From: an uncultured Pseudomonadota bacterium
Lineage (GTDB): Bacteria; Myxococcota_A; UBA796; GCA-2862545
Direction of reading: 5' to 3'
DNA: 64,000 nt
NCBI GenBank assembly: GCA_913061235.1
Contig: CAJXTB010000005.1
Coordinates: 62,001-126,000 of the forward strand
A program made the position numbers and the translations under genes. Numbering within the stretch: the first letter of the stretch is position 1; every line of letters starts with the position of its first letter. Shown in pieces: positions 51,175 to 59,750 of this stretch. The notes beneath the pieces are model-generated. The model ran no database searches and had not been told where the DNA came from. It saw only the letters and a program-made list of their open reading frames with translations.

Positions 51175-53277
51175 CTAGACGGCTTCGAGGGCTTCCTTGC
51201 GGCTCAGACGAATCTTGCCGCTACGGTCGACGTCGATGACGCGAACGAGGACTTCGTCGCCTTCAGCAACCACGTCCGTCACCTTGTCGATGCGCTCGTG
51301 TGCCAAGTGGCTGATGTGTACCAGACCATCGGTTCCAGGGAAGATTTCAACGAAGGCACCGAAGTCGACGATGCGCTTGACGACGCCGACGTACAGCGCG
51401 CCAATCTCGGCTTCCTGGGTGATCTCGCGAATCATTGCGATGGCCTTGTCGGTTCCTTCACGGTCCGACGAAGCCACGTCAACGCGGCCACTGTCGTCGA
51501 CAGTGATCTTGACGCCGCACTGCTCTTGGATGCCGCGAATGACCTTGCCGCCTGGTCCGATGATGTCGCGAATCTTGTCCGACTTGATGTGCACCGTGGT
51601 GATGCGCGGAGCGTGCTCGCTCATCTCTTCGCGGGGAGCGGACAAGGTCTTGTCCATTTCCTTGAGGATGTGCAAGCGGCCTTCGCGGGCCTGGCTCATG
51701 GCCTTGGTCATGATGTCGCGGCTGATGCCGGCAATCTTGGTGTCGAGCTGGAAGGCAGTGATGCCGTTCTTGGTGCCCGTGACCTTGAAGTCCATGTCGC
51801 CGAGATGATCTTCGTCACCGAGGATGTCGGAGAGAACAGCGAATTCATCGCCTTCCTTGACGAGTCCCATAGCGATTCCAGCAACTGGAGTCTTCAGTGG
51901 AACACCGGCGTCCATGAGTGCGAGCGTAGTGCCGCAGACAGTCGCCATGGATGACGAGCCGTTGGACTCGAGGACTTCAGCGGTCGAACGCAGAACGTAC
52001 GGGAAGTCATCTTGCGACGGGAGGACGGCGAGCATGCCGCGACGGGCCAAAGCACCGTGGCCAATTTCGCGACGCTTTGGTCCGCGCATTGGGTAGGCTT
52101 CACCGGTACAGAACGGTGGGAAGTTGTAGGTGAGCATGAAGTTGCGTTCGTGCTTGCCTGCAGGCTCTTCCATGCGCTGGCTGTCGTTGCCAGTTCCGAG
52201 CGCGATGTTGACGTAGGCCTGGGTTTCACCGCGGGTGAAGATGGCCGAGCCGTGTGCGCGGGCAGAGATGCCAACTTCGCACCAGATGTCGCGGATTTCG
52301 TCGGTGGCACGGCCGTCCAAACGGACGCCAGTGTCGATGACGGTGCGACGCATGACAGCCTTGTCCATCTTCGACCATGCGGTCTTGATGTCGGAGGTCA
52401 TGGTGTCGAGTGCGTCGCCTTCGAGCTTCGCGGTCAACTTGGCAATGATGTCGTTGCGGACAACCTTGAGGGCTGCCATGCGTTCGTGCTTGCCGCGGAT
52501 GGCGAGTGCCTTGACGTGCTTCTTGCCAGCGGCCTTTACGACCTTCTTGTAGAGGCTTTCGTCGAGCTCGGGAGCCGGAGCAAGTTCGATCTTGTCCTTG
52601 CCGCATGCTGCCTTGAGTTCGTCAATGGCTTCGCAAATCTTGCGGATAGCGACCTGAGCGATGTCCGTGGCGTCCAGGACGTGGTCTTCCTGAATCTCGG
52701 CGCCCTGGCCTTCGATCATTGTGATGGCGTCAGCAGTACCGGCGAACACAAGGTCCATGTCGCAGGCTTCGGCTTCAGCGAAGTTCGGGTTGATGATGAA
52801 CTCACCGTTCGTGCGAACGATGCGGACACCACCGATGGTGCCAGTGAATGGCGCATCAGAGATGGCGAGAGCAGCCGAGGCACCGCAAAGGGCCAAGACG
52901 TCGGTCTCGCTGTCTTTGTCGAAGGACATGACGGTCGCGATGACTTGAAGTTCCATGCGGAAGTGCTTGGGGAACATCGGACGAATCGGACGGTCCATCA
53001 GGCGGCTGACGAGGGTCTCGCGCTCGTTGCTGCGGCCTTCACGCTTGAAGTAGCTACCAGGGATGGTGCCGAAGGAGCCGTTACGGTCCTGGTACATCAT
53101 GGTGAGCGGGAGGAAGTTGAACGGACGGTCACTGGTACCGACAGTTGCGGTCACGAGGACCTTGGAATCACCACTGCTGATGACGACGGCGCCGCCAGCT
53201 TGCTTGGCGTACTTGCCGGTGGAGATATGGATGGTCTTGCCGTCGGCGATTTCGACGGAAACGTTGTGCTCTTGCAC
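51175..53277 (-). CDS. pnp: Polynucleotide phosphorylase (PNPase)
   Basis: 3'-5' phosphorolytic RNA degradation. 700 residues from the GTG at 53277, which has AGGAG 6 bases upstream; upstream ATGs at 53307 and 53334 would add 10-19 residues of no family character. Two RNase PH domains (first YFKREGRSNERETLVSRLMD; second GVRLDGRATDEIRDI with FTRGETQAYV) flank a helical domain. KH (IIGPGGKVIRGIQ) and S1 (VGVVKRIVDFGAFVEIFPG) domains follow. It lies downstream of rpsO, the classic order, so the 266-base leader may be subject to autoregulation by RNase III-type processing; that is inferred. Confidence 0.97.
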   Translation of the reverse strand: MQEHNVSVEIADGKTIHISTGKYAKQAGGAVVISSGDSKVLVTATVGTSDRPFNFLPLTMMYQDRNGSFGTIPGSYFKREGRSNERETLVSRLMDRPIRPMFPKHFRMELQVIATVMSFDKDSETDVLALCGASAALAISDAPFTGTIGGVRIVRTNGEFIINPNFAEAEACDMDLVFAGTADAITMIEGQGAEIQEDHVLDATDIAQVAIRKICEAIDELKAACGKDKIELAPAPELDESLYKKVVKAAGKKHVKALAIRGKHERMAALKVVRNDIIAKLTAKLEGDALDTMTSDIKTAWSKMDKAVMRRTVIDTGVRLDGRATDEIRDIWCEVGISARAHGSAIFTRGETQAYVNIALGTGNDSQRMEEPAGKHERNFMLTYNFPPFCTGEAYPMRGPKRREIGHGALARRGMLAVLPSQDDFPYVLRSTAEVLESNGSSSMATVCGTTLALMDAGVPLKTPVAGIAMGLVKEGDEFAVLSDILGDEDHLGDMDFKVTGTKNGITAFQLDTKIAGISRDIMTKAMSQAREGRLHILKEMDKTLSAPREEMSEHAPRITTVHIKSDKIRDIIGPGGKVIRGIQEQCGVKITVDDSGRVDVASSDREGTDKAIAMIREITQEAEIGALYVGVVKRIVDFGAFVEIFPGTDGLVHISHLAHERIDKVTDVVAEGDEVLVRVIDVDRSGKIRLSRKEALEAV

Positions 53278-53504
53278 GATTGGCTCCTGGTGGGACTCAT
53301 GTCCCATGGAGTGAACCCCAACCCAGCGAGACATTCGCTAAGCGCAGATAGACTGCAAGCGAGAAGGCATCTCGTCAGCCTTCACAGAGCTACTCGGAGT
53401 GAGCGGGGTGCGGGCAACATCTGTTGCACACCGCGCTCGATCCGCGGAGACCTGTGACGGGACGGCTTCTCGTTCTGGGGGGATTTAAAAGGGTGGAAAG
53501 AACA

Positions 53505-53533
53505 ACGGCGCGCTCCGATTGGGAGCGCGCCGT
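53505..53533 (-). terminator. GC-rich hairpin after rpsO, probable terminator or processing site
   Basis: 12-base inverted repeat (53505-53516 with 53522-53533; ACGGCGCGCTCC/GGAGCGCGCCGT) and a 5-base loop, 11 bases after the rpsO stop. On the minus strand it is followed by TTGTTCTTT, a weak T tract. The position between rpsO and pnp matches the attenuator/processing hairpin known in other bacteria. Confidence 0.75.
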
Positions 53534-53543
53534 GTGAAGGTGT

Positions 53544-53813
53544 CTAGCGGCGCAAGCCGAGACCCTTGATGAGCTTCTGGTAGCGCTCGGGGCTCTCGCC
53601 CTTCACGTACTTGAGCAGGCGACGACGCGTGCCAACAAGCTTCAGAAGGCCACGGCGTGACGCGAAGTCATGCTTGTGAGCCTTGAAGTGGTCGGTCAGG
53701 TACGAAATGCGGTGGGTCAAGAGAGCCACCTGGACCTCGGGAGACCCCGTGTCGCCTTCGTGAGTCTTGTATTCTTCAATGAGAGCAGCCTTATCGGCAG
53801 TCGTCAACGCCAT
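53544..53813 (-). CDS. rpsO: Ribosomal protein uS15
   Basis: 89 residues, exactly the usual length. Contains [20 protein letters not shown] and [24 protein letters not shown], the 16S rRNA-binding helices. The ATG at 53813 has AGAGG upstream. The 152-base gap to truB upstream is long enough for an S15-responsive mRNA leader, but I could not assign a known fold. Confidence 0.98.
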   Translation of the reverse strand: MALTTADKAALIEEYKTHEGDTGSPEVQVALLTHRISYLTDHFKAHKHDFASRRGLLKLVGTRRRLLKYVKGESPERYQKLIKGLGLRR

Positions 53814-53965
53814 GTTTTACCTCTTTAGAGTAGACCGTGACCCGCAGTGGGTGGAGGCGTTGTAGGGTCGGTCCCTTCCGCCTCACCGCAGCGTCCGGCA
53901 ATGAAAGACTTCCAACTCGACCGACGGTCAGAAGCGAGCCCTTATGATCTGTTTGAACCCAGGCG

Positions 53966-54937
53966 TCAAGCTGCGCCGACCACACGGATGGCCTTGTCGC
54001 CAGTTGGAGTCCGCTCGGCAATCGCAATGACCTCCTCTCCGCGAACAACCAAGTATCGCTGGCCAACAATCAGATCAGCCGGTCCTTGGGGAGGAGCACC
54101 ACCAGAGCGCACGCGACGAATCTGGTCGGGCTCAATGTCTACCAAGCGAAGATGCGACAACGCAGTGAGCGGAGAGACCATCTTCTTGCCGAGCTCCTCG
54201 CGAACAGTATCGCGAGGTTTCCACTTCACGCGGTCGGGCGAACCCTTCCGGGCCATCAGCACTGACTTCCACGGCTTGTCCGGCTCTGCGGACACAATGC
54301 TCGCGAGCTCTTCGATAGACAGAGACGCGCTGATCAGAAAGGGGCCACTCTGGCCGCGAGACAGGGCGGATAGGTGTCCGGCCGTTCCGAGAGCGTTGGC
54401 AATGTCGCCAGCGAGAACGCGTGCGTACGTGCCGCGGCTGCAGGTCAAGCGAACCCGAAGCATGGTTGGAGCCATCTCCTGCAGTTCCAAGGCACGGATA
54501 GTGATGGGACGTGCGGGCACGGTCACCTTTTCGCCCTTACGAGCGTAGTGATAGAGCGGCTTACCGTCCTTCTTCACCGCACTGTACGCCGGCGGCGTCT
54601 GCATCTGGTCGCCCAAGAAGCCCTTCAAGACTTCCTGCACCTTGGCTTCGTCGAACTCGGGGACATCTTCGGTACGAATGGTCTCGCCGGTGGGGTCTCC
54701 CGTGTCCGTCTCGCTGCCGAGAGCGATGGTCATGTCATAGACTTTGACCGACTCATCGAGGTACTGAATCAGACGTGTGGCATGGCCGAGAGCCAACGGC
54801 AAAACGCCCGTCGCAAAGGGGTCCAATGTACCTGTGTGGCCAACCTTCTTGATACCCGTCACAGCGCGAACGGCCGCAACGATGTCGTGAGATGTGACGC
54901 CTTCGGGCTTGTCAATCACCAGAAATGCGGCGCTCAT
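53966..54937 (-). CDS. truB: tRNA pseudouridine-55 synthase
   Basis: Isomerises U55 of tRNA to pseudouridine. 323 residues. Family signature FLVIDKPEGVTSHDIVAAVR, then the catalytic Asp in GHTGTLDPFATGVLP, and TCSRGTYARVLAGDIA. Overlaps the rbfA stop by 4 bases (ATGA). Confidence 0.97.
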   Translation of the reverse strand: MSAAFLVIDKPEGVTSHDIVAAVRAVTGIKKVGHTGTLDPFATGVLPLALGHATRLIQYLDESVKVYDMTIALGSETDTGDPTGETIRTEDVPEFDEAKVQEVLKGFLGDQMQTPPAYSAVKKDGKPLYHYARKGEKVTVPARPITIRALELQEMAPTMLRVRLTCSRGTYARVLAGDIANALGTAGHLSALSRGQSGPFLISASLSIEELASIVSAEPDKPWKSVLMARKGSPDRVKWKPRDTVREELGKKMVSPLTALSHLRLVDIEPDQIRRVRSGGAPPQGPADLIVGQRYLVVRGEEVIAIAERTPTGDKAIRVVGAA

Positions 54938-55311
54938 GCGTCGTCCTCACTGTCTTCGCGTTGCTCGCGGTCGGCGGTCAACCGGTCCAAGAGTGCAGTG
55001 ACCTTGATGGCCTGCTCAGTGTGTTCGTCTGTCTTGAAGACAATCTCTGGCGCGTGGCGCAAGCTCAGCGCACGGCCGATCGGGCCGCGCATCTGGCGTC
55101 CGGCGTCTTTTAGTGCATCGACGACCTCTTGCGGCATCGCACCACCACCAAGCGGCATGACCGAGACCGTCGCACGGGACAAGTCACGACTCACGTGTAC
55201 ATGAGTAATCGACACCGGAACCAGACGTGGGTCCTTGATTTCCATAATTAGTCGCTGTGCGACCTCTTTGTGAACGAGTTCTGCGACGCGTTCAGCTCTG
55301 TAGCCACCCAT
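54934..55311 (-). CDS. rbfA: Ribosome-binding factor A
   Basis: 30S maturation/cold-shock factor binding 16S rRNA. 125 residues from the ATG at 55311, with GGGAG 7 bases upstream. Starts GGYRAERVAELVHKEVAQ and has IKDPRLVPVSITHVHVSRDL and LSLRHAPEIVFKTD, typical KH-like fold marks. The first gene of the rbfA-truB-rpsO-pnp run here; infB and nusA are not adjacent, because the next gene upstream is the pseudo-carboxylase. Confidence 0.95.
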   Translation of the reverse strand: MGGYRAERVAELVHKEVAQRLIMEIKDPRLVPVSITHVHVSRDLSRATVSVMPLGGGAMPQEVVDALKDAGRQMRGPIGRALSLRHAPEIVFKTDEHTEQAIKVTALLDRLTADREQREDSEDDA

Positions 55312-55418
55312 GTTGGGTCTCCCGGAAAGGCGCCCCATAAGGTGTTCGGCTTACTGCGAGCAACCCCAGTGACGCCAGCAGCGCTTCGAGCGCCAAAGCG
55401 GGACGAACACATTGAGTG

Positions 55419-56762
55419 TCAGTGCGGGTGCTGACGCTCCGCAATCATGCGTCCAAGGGTCTTGGTATCGAGTCGTCCACTCCAGACCTCTGGGTCGGAC
55501 AGAAGCTGCATCAGGAAATCGCGGTTCGTCGGAATCCCCTCGATGTGTAGCTTCTCAAGTGCCGAATGCGCTTTGACCAAAGCTGCTTGCCGTGTAGGCG
55601 CAGACACGGTGATCTTGCACAACAACGGGTCGGTCAGTCCATTTGCGGGCTGGTCGATGCCCGTGCCCTGCTCCACCATGACGCCTTCTGGGACGTCAAA
55701 ACGAGTGATCTCCCCTTCTGGACGTTCACCGGTAAGCGGGTCCATATGCATCACCCGAATCTGCAGAAAGTGGCCTTTCGGCGTGGTGTCTGCATGCTCC
55801 CAGTCCAGGTGCTGACCCGACTGAACCCGAATCTGGGTACGAATGAGGTCCACTCCCAAGGCCTGCTCGAACAGCGAGTAGCCGATTGGCATGCGCGGAC
55901 TGAACTGGAGCAAATACACGCCACCGCGCGGGGTAATCGCCCAGGTGATGCGACCTAGACCGGCATAATCCAGCCCCTTGGTGAACGCCTTGGCCTTGTC
56001 AATAAGCGTTGCGGCGAGCTCCTCAGAGACAACCCCTTCCCCAATGCTTTCGACCCAGCTTCGGTAGTCGACCCGTAGCGAGCTATCGACGTGGCCGAGC
56101 GCCTCACAGGCGCCGTGTTGGTCGGCAACAACGATAGTTGCGAGAGTACGCATGTCATCGACGACTCGCTGGAAATACACCGCCGGGTTTCCAGTCGTGG
56201 CTTCCGCGACAATCCGCACAGCCTCAATGGCCACCGCAAGGTCCTCAATCCGGTCCACCCGAACACGCTTGCCACCGGAGCTTGCTTTTACGTACAGCGG
56301 AAACCCGAGCTGGGCGGCTTCAGCAATGCCATCGTCCGTCTCACTCAAGTCAGACGTGCTCGGGATGCGGTCAATGGCGAACTTGTCGCACACCGCGTCG
56401 ATGTGTCCGCGGTTTAGTGCCGCGGCCAGGCGAGGAATCGACGTTCCGATTACCGCGATGTTGGCATTCGCAGCTGCCTGGAAGAAACCCAAGTGCTTAG
56501 CCAGAAAGCAGTAGCCGGGGTGAATCACATCGCACCCGGCGTCCATCGCCGCACCGATCACGCGACTCGGGTTGGCGTAGGTCTCTTCCACCGTCGAGCC
56601 CGGCACGTACACCGAGTAGTCAGCTTCATCGACCCAAGGTTGCTCTGCGTCGACCTCAGAGAACATCGTCACCGTCTCAACAGGCGGGTCTTGGGCCTTA
56701 AACCACGCAACTAGCCTCGACGCAATCTCACCGCGTGTTGCGATGAACACTCTCTCCATCAT
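55419..56762 (-). CDS. Biotin-carboxylase-like protein with degraded active site
   Basis: 447 residues aligned end-to-end with biotin carboxylase: FIATRGEIASRLV for IANRGEIAxR, IHPGYCFLAKH for the HPGYGFLSEN box. Key sites are altered: the ATP glycine loop GGGGKGM is KASSGGKRVRV; the ERDCSMQRRHQKVVEE segment is replaced by GHVDSSLRVDYRSW; and the catalytic FMEMNTRxQVEH is LLQFSPRMPIGYS, losing the metal-binding Glu and the Asn while keeping Arg. It is thus probably a pseudoenzyme, perhaps a scaffold, regulator or nucleotide sensor. The start overlaps the stop of the enoyl-CoA hydratase gene (TGATG), so the two are coupled. Confidence 0.85.
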   Translation of the reverse strand: MMERVFIATRGEIASRLVAWFKAQDPPVETVTMFSEVDAEQPWVDEADYSVYVPGSTVEETYANPSRVIGAAMDAGCDVIHPGYCFLAKHLGFFQAAANANIAVIGTSIPRLAAALNRGHIDAVCDKFAIDRIPSTSDLSETDDGIAEAAQLGFPLYVKASSGGKRVRVDRIEDLAVAIEAVRIVAEATTGNPAVYFQRVVDDMRTLATIVVADQHGACEALGHVDSSLRVDYRSWVESIGEGVVSEELAATLIDKAKAFTKGLDYAGLGRITWAITPRGGVYLLQFSPRMPIGYSLFEQALGVDLIRTQIRVQSGQHLDWEHADTTPKGHFLQIRVMHMDPLTGERPEGEITRFDVPEGVMVEQGTGIDQPANGLTDPLLCKITVSAPTRQAALVKAHSALEKLHIEGIPTNRDFLMQLLSDPEVWSGRLDTKTLGRMIAERQHPH

Positions 56763-57544
56763 CAGCGCCCCCTAAACGTCGGCTCACGCTTGCTGACAAA
56801 CGCAGCAATGCCCTCGGCGGCGTCTTCTGTCATCAAATTCAATGTTAGCGCTTGGTGTAGGTACGCCAAGCTGTCATCGAGTGACTGTCCGTCCGTCACA
56901 GCGATTGCGCGCTTGCCCATTCGAATAGCAGTCGGCGACCGCGACGCGATGACCTGGGCCTTCGCAAGCGCGGCCTGCACGCTCTCGCCAGCGGCACTCA
57001 CCTGATTGATCATCCCGTGTTTCAGGGCATCCTCAGCAGACATGCGCTCGCCAGTGAACACCATCTCACGCAGGACCCGGTGTGGCACCACCCCTTTCAA
57101 GACGGCCAGAATGATCATTGGAAACAGCCCAACGCGAACTTCCGGGGTGCCGACTGTGGCCGATGGGTCCATGACAACGATGTCTGCTGCCATGGCAAGA
57201 CCAAATCCACCGCCCAGCGCATGGCCGTTGACCGCCGCGATGACCGGTACCGGACAGTTCACAATCTTGCGCAATAGGTCCGCGAAGACTCCACGACTAC
57301 GGTGGGCATCTACAAAGCCCTCCTGACGGCCCATGCCTTCGGCTAGGTCCCCGCCTGCACAGAATGCACGGCCATTGCCGGTCAAGATGACAGCCCGGAC
57401 CGATGAGTCGTCCCCAATCGTATTGAACGCGTCTGACAGCGCCAGCACCAGCGCCATTGACAGGGCATTTCTACGTTCGGGACGGTTGAGGGTGAGCGTC
57501 ACAACGCCGCCGGCATCGGCTCGCTCGAGTACAGGCTGTTCCAC
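56762..57544 (-). CDS. Enoyl-CoA hydratase/isomerase family protein
   Basis: Crotonase-fold enzyme acting on acyl-CoA thioesters. 260 residues from a GTG with GAGG upstream; a GTG at 57544+42 (57586) is the alternative. Landmarks: VVTLTLNRPERRNALS, the oxyanion-hole segment AFCAGGDLAEG, NGHALGGGFGLAMAADIVV, and GTPEVRVGLFPM, which places a Glu at the position of a catalytic acid. It is co-translated with a biotin-carboxylase-like pseudoenzyme, which suggests a role in branched-chain or polyketide-like acyl-CoA metabolism; the exact substrate cannot be read from the sequence. Confidence 0.93.
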   Translation of the reverse strand: MEQPVLERADAGGVVTLTLNRPERRNALSMALVLALSDAFNTIGDDSSVRAVILTGNGRAFCAGGDLAEGMGRQEGFVDAHRSRGVFADLLRKIVNCPVPVIAAVNGHALGGGFGLAMAADIVVMDPSATVGTPEVRVGLFPMIILAVLKGVVPHRVLREMVFTGERMSAEDALKHGMINQVSAAGESVQAALAKAQVIASRSPTAIRMGKRAIAVTDGQSLDDSLAYLHQALTLNLMTEDAAEGIAAFVSKREPTFRGR

Positions 57545-57598
57545 GGGACCTCGCTGCGCGGACGATACACCAAGACTGTCCGCCACCGGAGTTGCCCG

Positions 57599-58357
57599 AT
57601 GTCACCATTCGCTGTACCCGAGGCCATGCATATTGGAATCCTTGGAGCGGGCCGACTTGGGTCGACACTCGCCGTGTTGTTGTCACGCGCCGGACACACC
57701 GTACAACTGTGTAAAAGGGGCGTTCTTCCTACAGCCGAGTGCGACGGCGTCCTACTCACTGTGCCTGACGGTGCGCTAGAGGATGTCGCTAAGCAATGGA
57801 CTGGGCCGTTCCCGGTTCTTCACTGTAGTGGCGCATTGACTGTTGACGTGCTGCGACCGCTGTCGCCCGCTGGGAGCTTCCACCCACTGATGACGTTTCC
57901 TGGGCCTACAAACGCTATCCCCGATCTCACAGGGGTTCCTGCGGTCATTGACGGAGATCCAGAGGCACAAGCATTCGGACAAGCGGTGGCAGATGCCCTG
58001 GGGATGCACATCCTAGAGGTACCAGGTGACCGTCGACTTTACCACGCTGCGGCCGTGCTCTCCGGGAACTTCGCAACGGTACTTCTGGCACATGCGGCGG
58101 CAGCGCTTGAAGCTGCAGGTGTGCCTCACGATCAGGCCGGAACCGCGCTGCTCCCGCTCGCTCTTGAGTCCTTACGCAACGCCGCTCACGACCCCGCTGG
58201 CTCACTCACGGGGCCGGTTGCGCGCGGCGACGATGCGGTCGTGCAATCTCACCGTGACGCTCTGGCTGACGTTGGCCTTACAGATTGTCTTGAGTTGTAC
58301 GACAACCTCACTAGAGCAACTCGCGAACTACACAGAGGGAAGCTCCGATCCGATTGA
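57599..58357 (+). CDS. Rossmann-fold and DUF2520-domain protein
   Basis: 252 residues. N-terminal NAD(P)-binding loop IGILGAGRLGSTLAVLL, then HCSGALTVDVLRPLSPAGSFHPLMTFPGP, which is diagnostic of the DUF2520 family (Rossmann-like plus helical C-terminal domain, related to ketopantoate/pyrroline-carboxylate reductase folds). ATG at 57599 with CGGAG upstream; an internal ATG at 57626 is less favoured. Divergent from the hydratase gene with 54 bases between starts. Enzymatic role unknown; members are often near panC/panB, which are not seen here. Confidence 0.92.
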   Translation: MSPFAVPEAMHIGILGAGRLGSTLAVLLSRAGHTVQLCKRGVLPTAECDGVLLTVPDGALEDVAKQWTGPFPVLHCSGALTVDVLRPLSPAGSFHPLMTFPGPTNAIPDLTGVPAVIDGDPEAQAFGQAVADALGMHILEVPGDRRLYHAAAVLSGNFATVLLAHAAAALEAAGVPHDQAGTALLPLALESLRNAAHDPAGSLTGPVARGDDAVVQSHRDALADVGLTDCLELYDNLTRATRELHRGKLRSD

Positions 58358-58398
58358 AGTGCTGTGTCTGTAGCGCAGCTCTCTCGACGGCCCCCCCC

Positions 58399-58426
58399 TT
58401 GCGGGTGGTCAATCAGGGGGTACTAT
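58399..58426 (+). promoter_or_regulatory. Possible sigma-70 promoter for the 57-residue protein gene
   Basis: TTGCGG (58399-58404), a 16-base spacer and TACTAT (58421-58426), 23 bases before the ATG at 58450. The gap after the DUF2520 stop supports a separate transcript. Confidence 0.45.
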
Positions 58427-58449
58427 TCAATCACTCCGAGGGGGAGACG

Positions 58450-58623
58450 ATGCTAGACGCCTACATCATCGACCGCATCCGAAAAGAGCGGGAGCCACAA
58501 AAAGACGGAAGGATTCCTCTGCACATCCATGTGCCGACCCCTCCGCCACCCGATGACCGTGCCAAGAACCGTGACGACGAATCACCCAACCGTGGGTCAG
58601 ATATCGTCGACTACCGAATGTAG
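58450..58623 (+). CDS. Small acidic/basic 57-residue protein
   Basis: 57 residues, beginning MLDAYIIDRIRKEREPQK. ATG preceded by GGGGGAG at good spacing; an in-frame start at 58354 would overlap the DUF2520 gene. A short amphipathic helix with alternating Lys/Arg/Glu is followed by a Pro stretch (VPTPPPPDD), and the protein ends SDIVDYRM. Likely its own transcript: a promoter-like pair precedes it and a hairpin terminator follows. The helix-plus-polyproline design suggests a small binding partner. Similar short proteins in related bacteria are possible, but I cannot verify this. Confidence 0.75.
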   Translation: MLDAYIIDRIRKEREPQKDGRIPLHIHVPTPPPPDDRAKNRDDESPNRGSDIVDYRM

Positions 58624-58675
58624 ACTGAGCACCTGACGAAACAGTCGGGTCACAACACAAACCACAACGACAAAT

Positions 58676-58710
58676 AGCGCCTGCTGGAAATCCAGCGGGC
58701 GCTCTTTGTT
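58676..58710. terminator. Rho-independent terminator between the small-protein gene and rpmB
   Basis: A 12-base stem with one G-T pair (58676-58687 with 58692-58703; AGCGCCTGCTGG/CCAGCGGGCGCT), loop AAAT, followed by CTTTGTTT. It ends the plus-strand transcript. On the minus strand it could also serve rpmB, whose stop is about 70 bases away. Confidence 0.85.
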
Positions 58711-58779
58711 TGGTACAAGCGTTCGGCGAACGAACCACGCTCAACGAGTGAGCGAGCCCCTACGCGTCAGCGCAAAGAC

Positions 58780-59016
58780 CTAGTAGCGACCGAGGTCGAG
58801 ACCGACTTCAGCTGCGAACGGGCCGAGACCCTTCTTGTCGATTGTGCGCAGGGCACGAGTCGACAGACGGACGCGGACGAAGCGAGCGCCTTCGGCCCAC
58901 CACAGGCGACGCCACTGAAGGTTAGGGAGTTGGCGCTTCTTCGTCTTGATATTCGAGTGAGACACTCGGTTAGCAACGTTGGGGCGCTTACCGGTAAAGG
59001 TACACTTGCGAGCCAT
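58780..59016 (-). CDS. rpmB: Ribosomal protein bL28
   Basis: 78 residues, the usual length. Begins MARKCTFTGKRPNVANRVSHSNIKTKK-like and continues LPNLQWRRLWWAEGARFVRVRLSTRALRTIDKKG, fully typical. ATG at 59016 has AGAGG upstream. No rpmG partner adjacent. The upstream gap holds GTTGAC-N10-GTCAAC, an imperfect inverted repeat at 59065-59086 that could be a hairpin. Confidence 0.97.
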   Translation of the reverse strand: MARKCTFTGKRPNVANRVSHSNIKTKKRQLPNLQWRRLWWAEGARFVRVRLSTRALRTIDKKGLGPFAAEVGLDLGRY

Positions 59017-59084
59017 GATGAGACCTCTTGGAGTCGTCGAGAATGCGATGTGGCCGGCGCGAGTAACGTTGACACACTCAGTGG

Positions 59085-59579
59085 TCAACCCGGTGGGCCA
59101 TCTGTCCGACCAGCAGGTACCACGGAGCCGACCGCAATGCGCCCTTCTCTTTCAACTGCCTTGAAGACGGGTACCGGATTCGTTGGGTCCACAAGGCACT
59201 CGCCAGTGCGAACGTTGAAGCCCCAGCCATGGAACGGGCACGTCAATACGGCACCGTCAAGGCTCCCATCCGCCAACGGGCCCTGGGCGTGGGGACAGGC
59301 CCCACTGACTGCGTGCACCACACCGGCAACCCGGCAGACAGCGACTGGATCACCGTCGACAAAGACTTCCACAACCTCGCCCTCAGCCAGTTCGTCCGAG
59401 GCCAAAACGTCGTGGAAACCGCCCTCAAACTGTGACTTATCAGCCGATTCTGGGGTTCTCGCCGACGGCGTCCCCCCCCAACGAGACCGAGAGCGTGCGC
59501 GGAAACCGTCTTCACGGCCCACGAAAAATACCCGCAACAAACCTGCAATGCCGGCCACTCTACCCCCTACACGGGTCAA
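59085..59579 (-). CDS. Rieske [2Fe-2S] ferredoxin-like protein
   Basis: 164 residues from a TTG with AAGGGG upstream. The Rieske domain (about residues 53-155) has both cluster boxes: CPHAQG (C95, H97) and CPFHGWGF (C114, H117), C-x-H-x16-C-x2-H. The pattern resembles NirD or small ring-hydroxylating-type ferredoxins. The N-terminal 50 residues are poorly structured with a short hydrophobic patch, and a later start is possible. It probably carries electrons to an oxygenase or reductase encoded elsewhere; none is nearby. Confidence 0.85.
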   Translation of the reverse strand: MTRVGGRVAGIAGLLRVFFVGREDGFRARSRSRWGGTPSARTPESADKSQFEGGFHDVLASDELAEGEVVEVFVDGDPVAVCRVAGVVHAVSGACPHAQGPLADGSLDGAVLTCPFHGWGFNVRTGECLVDPTNPVPVFKAVEREGRIAVGSVVPAGRTDGPPG

Positions 59580-59750
59580 TGTACCCCTTGTGCATATGGG
59601 CTGCGCTCATGTCATGCACCTGTTCCCGACGAGCGGTTCAGCACGATTCGTGGCACATTGGTGTGGGGAATCGGGGCGTTTACGGAGGCACATGCACTCG
59701 CCTGCACATGGTCACAGCAACTACTCAACATCTTGCCGCAGGACTGTCCG

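Noticed and set aside
52012-53457. 481-codon plus-strand frame opposite pnp
   Set aside because: Antisense reflection of the codon bias of pnp, which has all domains intact.
59065-59086. GTTGAC-N10-GTCAAC inverted repeat upstream of rpmB as an operator or terminator
   Set aside because: No T tract, and it overlaps the Rieske stop region; kept only as a remark under rpmB.
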